Notes under the pieces: generated by a model
Database searches by the model: none
What the model was told of the DNA's origin: nothing
Seen by the model: the letters and a program-made list of their open reading frames with translations, nothing else
Made by a program: the position numbers and the translations under genes
Shown here: piece after piece, positions 30,252-35,036 of the stretch
How the letters are laid out: every line of letters starts with the position of its first letter
How positions within the stretch are numbered: position 1 is the first letter of the stretch
Assembly: GCA_905233455.1 (NCBI GenBank)
Contig: CAJOES010000010.1
Coordinates: 1-35,036 of the forward strand
Length of the DNA: 35,036 bases
From: an uncultured Synergistales bacterium
GTDB lineage: Bacteria > Synergistota > Synergistia > Synergistales > Aminobacteriaceae
Direction: 5' to 3'

Positions 30252-31580
30252 TTACCTGCCAAAATTAAACAAATTACGCAGTTTCCTGCCTCCCCCTGAG
30301 TTAGACGAGAAAGCCTTAAACATTTTCTTCATCTGCTCATACTGGGCAAGCAGTTGGTTAACGCTCTGAACCGATGTACCGGATCCCATTGCAATGCGCC
30401 GTCTTCTTGAGCCTTTGATTATTTTCGGATTGCGTCTCTCTTCCGGTGTCATTGCCTGAATTATTGCCTTGCTGCGCTTCAATGCTGATGCGTCAACATC
30501 ATCGGCCCTGAAATTTTTTATCTTATCCAGTCCGGGAATCATGCCTGCTATTTTTCCTAAAGGCCCTAACTTCTCTAACTGCTCAAACTGAGTTAACAGC
30601 ATCTCAAGGTTAAACTGCTTCGATAATTTCCCGGGCGTTGAGATTTCCTGTTTGTCTATTCCTGCCGCCTTTACCCGTTCAACGAGTCCCTGAATGTCCC
30701 CCATACCCATAATTCGTCCGGCCATTCTCTCCGGGCTGAAGGGTTCTAATGCGTCAGTGTTCTCGCCTACACCCGCAAATTTTACGGGGACTCCTGTTAC
30801 TGCCCTGATTGCGAGTGCGCTTCCTCCGCGTGAATCTCCGTCAAGTTTCGTGAGGATTAATCCTGTGAGGCTCAGCAGCTCGTGAAAACTCTTTGCGACA
30901 TTAACGGCTTCCTGACCCATCATAGAGTCAACAACTAGTATCTTCTCGTGAGGGGGCAGAACTTCGGCTACAGCTTTAAGCTCATTCATGAGTTCTTCAT
31001 CTATGTGGAGCCTTCCGGCAGTGTCCAGTATGATTATGTCGTTCATGTGGGCTTCTGCATACTTCCTGGCCTCACGTACAACCTTCAGGACATCTTTGCC
31101 TTCCTCGCCGTAAAACGCAACCTTCGCATCATCAGCAAGAACCCGTAACTGTTCGACTGCCGCAGGACGGCGTAAATCGCACGCAACGACTAACGGATTA
31201 TGCGAGCCTTTCAGATACCGGGCAAGTTTCACCGTGCTTGTAGTCTTGCCTGATCCCTGAAGTCCGGCCATAAGTATTACCGTTGGAGGCTTCGGAGAGA
31301 TTATGAGGGGTGCGGCTTTACCCATTAATGCGGTGAGTTCCTCATACACTATTGCGGCTATGCGGTCATTTGCCGTTATGGACTGCAGAACTTCAAGAGT
31401 TACGGCGCGTTCACGTATCTTAGCGATTAAGTCTTTCGCAACACGGAAATCAACATCAGCCTCAAGCAATGACCTTCGGACTTCCCGCAATGCGGCATCA
31501 ACGTCAGCTTCAGACAGTTTGCCCTTGCTCCCCAGTTTCGAGAATATGCCGGATAATTTTTCCTTCAGTGCGTCAAACAT
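30252..31580 (-). CDS. ffh: Signal recognition particle protein Ffh (SRP54)
   Basis: Ffh binds signal sequences and 4.5S RNA and delivers ribosomes to FtsY at the inner membrane. It is 442 residues long. The N and GTPase domains include [20 protein letters not shown] (P-loop), [13 protein letters not shown] and [14 protein letters not shown], then [20 protein letters not shown]. The Met-rich M domain ends with [20 protein letters not shown]. The start lies two bases after the ylxM stop, so the two are coupled, as in most bacteria that carry ylxM. Confidence 0.98.
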   Translation of the reverse strand: MFDALKEKLSGIFSKLGSKGKLSEADVDAALREVRRSLLEADVDFRVAKDLIAKIRERAVTLEVLQSITANDRIAAIVYEELTALMGKAAPLIISPKPPTVILMAGLQGSGKTTSTVKLARYLKGSHNPLVVACDLRRPAAVEQLRVLADDAKVAFYGEEGKDVLKVVREARKYAEAHMNDIIILDTAGRLHIDEELMNELKAVAEVLPPHEKILVVDSMMGQEAVNVAKSFHELLSLTGLILTKLDGDSRGGSALAIRAVTGVPVKFAGVGENTDALEPFSPERMAGRIMGMGDIQGLVERVKAAGIDKQEISTPGKLSKQFNLEMLLTQFEQLEKLGPLGKIAGMIPGLDKIKNFRADDVDASALKRSKAIIQAMTPEERRNPKIIKGSRRRRIAMGSGTSVQSVNQLLAQYEQMKKMFKAFSSNSGGGRKLRNLFNFGR

Positions 31581-31582
31581 GA

Positions 31583-31915
31583 TTAGTTCTCTCCCTCCTT
31601 TGCCTGTAATTTTCTGCGCAGGTCTTCATTCTCCTGCTCTAACTCTTTGATTCTGGCTTCAAGCTGTCTGGTGTTCATGGCAAACGATAATTCACGTTCA
31701 ATCCCTTCAAGTTTCTCCATGACATGCCGGACGAGTATATATACTGCCTGCCTGCTCATCCCCAGAATCTGCGCTGCTTCCGTCGGAGTCAGATCCGAAA
31801 AGCATAATGTTTCGTACACTTTCCGCTGTCTTTCCGTAAGAAGAGGGGCGTAATAGTCGTATAACAGGTTGAAATATATTCTGCGTTTCAATAAATCATT
31901 GTCGTTGCTGTTCAT
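31583..31915 (-). CDS. ylxM: YlxM-family helix-turn-helix protein
   Basis: A 110-residue accessory factor of the SRP pathway, often encoded directly before ffh. The HTH region is LLTERQRKVYETLCFSDLTP then TEAAQILGMSRQAVYILVRH, the YlxM/sigma-region-4-like layout; the C-terminal part (about 72-110) is a charged coiled coil. A longer frame reaching 32107 has poor composition and crosses a terminator and promoter, so it is rejected. The ATG at 31915 has no ribosome binding site and lies six bases from a consensus -10, which points to a leaderless mRNA. Confidence 0.88.
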   Translation of the reverse strand: MNSNDNDLLKRRIYFNLLYDYYAPLLTERQRKVYETLCFSDLTPTEAAQILGMSRQAVYILVRHVMEKLEGIERELSFAMNTRQLEARIKELEQENEDLRRKLQAKEGEN

Positions 31916-31921
31916 GAGTGC

Positions 31922-31951
31922 ATTATAGGCAAGGCGGGTTATTATTGTCAA
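31922..31951 (-). promoter_or_regulatory. Consensus promoter of the ylxM-ffh-rpsP-khpA-trmD-rplS operon
   Basis: On the minus strand TTGACA (31951-31946) and TATAAT (31927-31922), both perfect, are separated by 18 bases. The -10 ends only six bases before the ylxM ATG, so transcription is expected to begin at or within a base or two of the start codon. Confidence 0.88.
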
Positions 31952-31975
31952 GTAATTTTGCTTTACGGCATAATA

Positions 31976-32003
31976 AAAACCCTCCCGCACAATCACGGAA
32001 GGG
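31976..32003 (-). terminator. Terminator of the tctCBA operon
   Basis: On the minus strand CCCTTCCG pairs with CGGGAGGG (plus 31996-32003 and 31980-31987, one mismatch), followed by TTTTTATT. It lies just after the tctA stop and 25 bases before the next promoter. Confidence 0.8.
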
Positions 32004-32019
32004 CAGAAATTTTTAGTGG

Positions 32020-33525
32020 TTAGTCGTGATTCGTTTTTGCTGTCATTCTGTCCATGAGAACAGGCGACAAGATACCCAGAATGCACAGCGCAATCAATAC
32101 CCAGCATACCGGCGTAGAGAACAGTATACGCGGGTCTCCTCCCGACAGAAGCAATGAACGCCTCAAACCCTTTTCGCCTATCGGGCCGAGTATCAGCGCA
32201 AGAACTATAGCCGCATTGTTGAGGCCGAATTTACGCGCAAGCCAGCCGATGACTCCGAAGATGAGCATGATCACAACGTCAACAAAATTCTGATGGATCG
32301 CGAATGACCCTACAACGCACAGAATCGTTACAGACGGTATGAGGATAGCATCAGACAGCCGTGCCAACTGCGCAAAGCCACGGCATCCCAGCAAACCTAT
32401 TCCCAGCATGAAGAACTGAATCAGCACGAACCCCGCAAAAAACGTGTAGGTCATTTTCGCCGTATCACCGACAAAAAGATTAGGCCCGGGTGTCAGCCCT
32501 TGAATGATCAGTCCTCCCATAAGGACAGCAGTAACGCTCTCGCCGGGAATGCCTAACGTAAGCATGGGTATCAGTGAACCGCCCGTAACAGCATTATTTG
32601 CCGCCTCAGAACCTGCAACACCCTCATAGCTTCCGTGCCCGTAAAGCTCCTTATGCTTCGAGAACTGCCGCGCCGTGTTGTAGCCCATGAAGCAAGCTAT
32701 TGATGCCCCTGCCCCCGGAAGAATCCCGACAAGATTCCCGATGATCCATGAACGCCCGATTGTAGGCGCAATCTCTTTCAGCTCGTCTTTCGTCAGAAGC
32801 ATTCTGTCATTGAACTTTGCCGCTTTTGCCCTCTGCCGTATCTTAGATTCTGCAAGCACCAACGCCTGACTCATAGAGAACAGACCGATTAATGCGCACG
32901 TAACGTTGATTCCCTCATACAATGAAGCCTGACCGAACATGAAACGCTTTACCCCCTGCATAGGATCCATTCCGATCGTCGACAGCAGAAGGCCAAGTGC
33001 ACCGCTCATCAACCCCTTCACCATAGATTTTGACGACACGCCCGCAATGATCGTGAGTCCGAATATGGACAGCCAGAAATATTCAGGAGAACCGAACTTC
33101 ATCGCGAGCTGCCCCAGCAACGGCGCAAAGAAATACAGGGATATGCACGACAGAAGCCCCCCGAAGAATGATGCAATGCAGGCAGTTCCGAGAGCTTTGC
33201 CGGCCTGGCCCTTTAGCGTCATCTGGTAGCCTTCTATTGCAGTCGCCGCACTTGCTGGAGTGCCGGGAGTGTGTATCAGTATTGCCGAGATTGACCCGCC
33301 GAAGATTGCACCGCAGTATATTGCACCTAGCATGATCATTCCCGTTGATGCGTCCATAGAGAATGTCATCGGGAGCAGCAGCGCAACGCCCATAGCCGCA
33401 GAAAGTCCGGGAAGACAGCCTATAACGATCCCGATAGTTACTCCGGCTATCATTGCGAGAATATTGACGGGATACAGCGCGCTGATGAATCCGTTTCCCA
33501 TGAGTGATAATGTCTCTGTCATCAT
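32020..33525 (-). CDS. tctA: Tripartite tricarboxylate transporter large subunit TctA
   Basis: TctA is the main membrane channel of a three-part secondary importer for tricarboxylates or related carboxylates. The protein is about 501 residues with roughly 12 spans. Family motifs are GVTIGIVIGCLPGLSAAMGV, GGSISAILIHTPGTPASAAT, GILPGAGASIACFMGYNTAR and GSLIPMLTLGIPGESVTAVL. A 5' extension to 33549 exists, but the ATG at 33525 overlaps the tctB stop (ATGA) and has GGAGGCGGTGG upstream. The substrate is not known. Confidence 0.95.
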   Translation of the reverse strand: MMTETLSLMGNGFISALYPVNILAMIAGVTIGIVIGCLPGLSAAMGVALLLPMTFSMDASTGMIMLGAIYCGAIFGGSISAILIHTPGTPASAATAIEGYQMTLKGQAGKALGTACIASFFGGLLSCISLYFFAPLLGQLAMKFGSPEYFWLSIFGLTIIAGVSSKSMVKGLMSGALGLLLSTIGMDPMQGVKRFMFGQASLYEGINVTCALIGLFSMSQALVLAESKIRQRAKAAKFNDRMLLTKDELKEIAPTIGRSWIIGNLVGILPGAGASIACFMGYNTARQFSKHKELYGHGSYEGVAGSEAANNAVTGGSLIPMLTLGIPGESVTAVLMGGLIIQGLTPGPNLFVGDTAKMTYTFFAGFVLIQFFMLGIGLLGCRGFAQLARLSDAILIPSVTILCVVGSFAIHQNFVDVVIMLIFGVIGWLARKFGLNNAAIVLALILGPIGEKGLRRSLLLSGGDPRILFSTPVCWVLIALCILGILSPVLMDRMTAKTNHD

Positions 33526-33983
33526 TCCACCGCCTCCAGCATGTACCAAATCTCGCCTTCAGGCAGACGCACTTCAAGGAACAGGGTAAACGCGAAGTAC
33601 ACCAGCAGGAAAAGAGCAATTTCGGCTAACAGTATCTGCCACAGTTTTACGCGAAGGAACAGCAGGCTTGCAGTCATGAACAGGAAACTGGCAGGATAAA
33701 ATCCTATATACGGCATGAGCGCGAGATACAGCACAATCATAATGAAGAGCGTAAAGAACTGAGACGGCAGAAAGTCCCTGAAGTCCTCAAGCCCGCTCGT
33801 AACTCCTTCACGGATTGCAGAACGTATCATGTTGATTGCGTGTAATGTCGTGAGTCCTGCAAGAAGAGCATTTACGCATAAGGGATAAATCTGTGCGGCT
33901 TTGGGAAGCTGTAACGTCATATACAGGAAGAATGCGCATACACCGTACATGACCATACAGACTCCTATGTCAGTTTTCTTCAT
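33522..33983 (-). CDS. tctB: Tripartite tricarboxylate transporter small subunit TctB
   Basis: TctB is the small membrane subunit of the importer, 153 residues with four predicted spans (CMVMYGVCAFFLYMTL, SQFFTLFIMIVLYLALM, YPASFLFMTASLLFL and LLAEIALFLLVYFAFTLFLE). The sequence is weakly conserved, as usual for the family; assignment rests on topology and position between tctC and tctA. The ATG at 33983 has AAAGGAG upstream; a longer frame would cross the intergenic terminator. It is coupled to tctA. Confidence 0.9.
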   Translation of the reverse strand: MKKTDIGVCMVMYGVCAFFLYMTLQLPKAAQIYPLCVNALLAGLTTLHAINMIRSAIREGVTSGLEDFRDFLPSQFFTLFIMIVLYLALMPYIGFYPASFLFMTASLLFLRVKLWQILLAEIALFLLVYFAFTLFLEVRLPEGEIWYMLEAVE

Positions 33984-34008
33984 AATAATATTTCTCCTTT
34001 CGGGGAAC

Positions 34009-34041
34009 AAAAAAGCAGGAGGGCGTTGAATCTCCTCCTGC
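34009..34041 (-). terminator. Intercistronic terminator between tctC and tctB
   Basis: On the minus strand GCAGGAGG pairs with CCTCCTGC (plus 34034-34041 and 34015-34022), followed by six T. It lies between the tctC stop and the tctB ribosome binding site, so part of the transcripts should end after tctC, leaving more binding protein than membrane subunits. Confidence 0.75.
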
Positions 34042-34062
34042 CGTAAGTGCATGATAATATTT

Positions 34063-35001
34063 TTACTCCCAAAGTTTTGCTACTTCATCGGTGCAGAATT
34101 CATACTGCTGATTGATGAGCTTTCCTGTCTCTTCTGCATTCATGAACAGCGTAGTTATTCCGGCTTTCTCTGCGGCCTCTATGTAGTCAGGGTTATTCAT
34201 TGCCTCCCAAAAAGCCTTCTGGTAGAACTCTATAACGTCTTTGGGTGTTCCTTTTGGTGCAACTATTGCCCTTGCGCTGCCGTACCACTTATTATAGTAG
34301 CCAAGTTCGCCTAATGTCGGGACATCGGGGAATTTTGCCATGCGTGAAGCGTCGAACACACCAAGAACCTTGACTTCAGACAGCATTGACACAATATCTG
34401 CCTCTTTTGCTACGGAAAAATCAACCTCACCCTGACGCAGAGCAAGAAGCTGGTCTGCCGTGCCGCCGTAAGGTATCGCCATATACGTGAACCCTGCAGA
34501 TTTGGCGAGAAGTTCCGCGCCGATATGGTTGCTGGCCTTCATGCCGTTAGTTGATGCCTTGAGCTTGCCGGGGTTCTCCTTAGCGTGTGCAACGAGTTCT
34601 TCAAGCGTGTTGAAGGGGCTGTTCTTGCTCACGAGAACCATTGATGTTTCGTTGACGTGGTTGCAGATGGGCACAAAGTCATCAATCTTGTAGTCTCCGA
34701 GCTGCTCTACGATATTTGAGCACAGGGTCGGGAGGTTCACGAAACCTATCGTGTAGCCGTCAGGCCTGGCCTGTGATAGCGCAGTCCATCCGATTGAGCC
34801 GGAGCCGCCTTCAAGGTTCTGGATCACGAGAGTCCTGCCTACGGTTTGTGTTGCGTACCTCGAAAGGACTCGTGCTGTGTTGTCCGTTCCGGAGCCGGCT
34901 TTGTACGCTACTATTACGCTGATATTCTTTCTGGGTGTCCAGGCAGACGCTGACGAGACAATCAGCATAACGGCGAGCAATGCAAGGATAAATTTTTTCA
35001 T
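34063..35001 (-). CDS. tctC: Tripartite tricarboxylate transporter substrate-binding protein TctC
   Basis: The periplasmic binding protein of the importer, 312 residues. A signal peptide (KFILALLAVMLIVSSASA) is followed by the Bug/TctC layout: ISVIVAYKAGSGTDNTARVL, VIQNLEGGSGSIGWTALSQA, RPDGYTIGFVNLPTL and IPYGGTADQLLALRQGEVDF, and later ARAIVAPKGTPKDVIEFYQK. The ligand cannot be read from the sequence; carboxylic acids are usual. AGAGGTGATAATCC precedes the ATG. It is the first gene of the operon seen here; a promoter may lie beyond the window. Confidence 0.95.
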   Translation of the reverse strand: MKKFILALLAVMLIVSSASAWTPRKNISVIVAYKAGSGTDNTARVLSRYATQTVGRTLVIQNLEGGSGSIGWTALSQARPDGYTIGFVNLPTLCSNIVEQLGDYKIDDFVPICNHVNETSMVLVSKNSPFNTLEELVAHAKENPGKLKASTNGMKASNHIGAELLAKSAGFTYMAIPYGGTADQLLALRQGEVDFSVAKEADIVSMLSEVKVLGVFDASRMAKFPDVPTLGELGYYNKWYGSARAIVAPKGTPKDVIEFYQKAFWEAMNNPDYIEAAEKAGITTLFMNAEETGKLINQQYEFCTDEVAKLWE

Positions 35002-35036
35002 GGATTATCACCTCTGAATGAAAATTTTTGTGATGA

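Noticed and set aside
31916-32107. 64-codon N-terminal extension of YlxM
   Set aside because: It would run across the tct terminator and the operon promoter and lies upstream of the family's normal start.
33083-33619. 178-codon minus-strand frame across the tctA/tctB junction
   Set aside because: It is Arg/Cys-rich out-of-frame sequence of tctA, which is unmistakable in its own frame.
1-35036. CRISPR array, rRNA genes or insertion sequence
   Set aside because: I saw no regularly spaced direct repeats, no rRNA segments and no transposase in any part of the window.

Overview
The window looks like a chromosomal segment of a flagellated, diderm bacterium of the phylum Synergistota. The best marker is the protein at 7195-8394, whose last 23 residues have the Synergist-CTERM layout: a Gly-rich stretch, Cys-Asp, a short hydrophobic helix, then Arg-Arg-Lys. 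P-ring and L-ring flagellar genes show that there is an outer membrane. The order of the ribosomal genes and a TRAP-like tripartite tricarboxylate transporter fit the same group. No species can be named from the sequence alone.

Layout. (1) 1-1402, minus strand: the edge of a prophage or phage remnant (terminase large and small subunits plus a small phage protein). (2) 1442-2885, plus: accessory genes, namely a SWIM-type zinc-finger peptide, a secreted YHYH protein, and a HicA/HicB-type toxin-antitoxin pair whose toxin is frame-broken. (3) 3163-6575, plus: rpmG, tRNA-Trp, secE, nusG, rplK, rplA, L10 leader, rplJ, rplL. (4) 6650-8394, plus: a membrane-anchored coiled-coil protein, then a Synergist-CTERM surface protein behind a promoter whose spacer contains a run of ten C. 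(5) 8496-15687, plus: larB, mreB, the flagellar rod and ring genes flgF-flgG-flgA-flgH-flgI-flgJ, a small coiled-coil protein, zapA and a tiny Cys/His-rich membrane protein. (6) 15774-17554, plus: rplI-dnaB. (7) 17591-24354: a lone MacB-type permease (minus), a PH-domain membrane protein (plus), a hybrid histidine kinase (minus) and two tandem APC permeases (plus). (8) 24440-28174, plus: a defence cluster made of an MmeI-like single-polypeptide restriction-modification enzyme followed by a YafQ-type toxin flanked by two paralogous acidic antitoxin candidates, with the first codons of a second toxin surviving after the second. (9) 28167-31915, minus: ylxM-ffh-rpsP-khpA-trmD-rplS, the translation/SRP operon, with trmD fused to a second SPOUT-like domain. 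(10) 32020-35001, minus: tctC-tctB-tctA.

How the parts work together. The mreB-flgF-flgG order recalls mbl-flhO-flhP of Bacillus, linking cell shape and the flagellar rod; the following genes build the P and L rings. The 3163-6575 block supplies 50S proteins, the translocon subunit SecE and the elongation factor NusG. The minus-strand ylxM-rplS block supplies SRP, 16S and 50S proteins and tRNA m1G37 methylation. Transport is prominent: a TctABC importer, two APC permeases and an orphan exporter-type permease.

The most interesting observations are the phase-variation-type C10 tract in a promoter, the YafQ toxin paired with an unusual duplicated antitoxin and a vestigial second toxin, an apparent AUU start codon on a TrmD fusion protein, a consensus promoter only six bases ahead of the ylxM start codon (probably a leaderless operon mRNA), and a hairpin that contains the ribosome binding site of the gene after flgJ. 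All calls come from reading the sequence; no database search was run.
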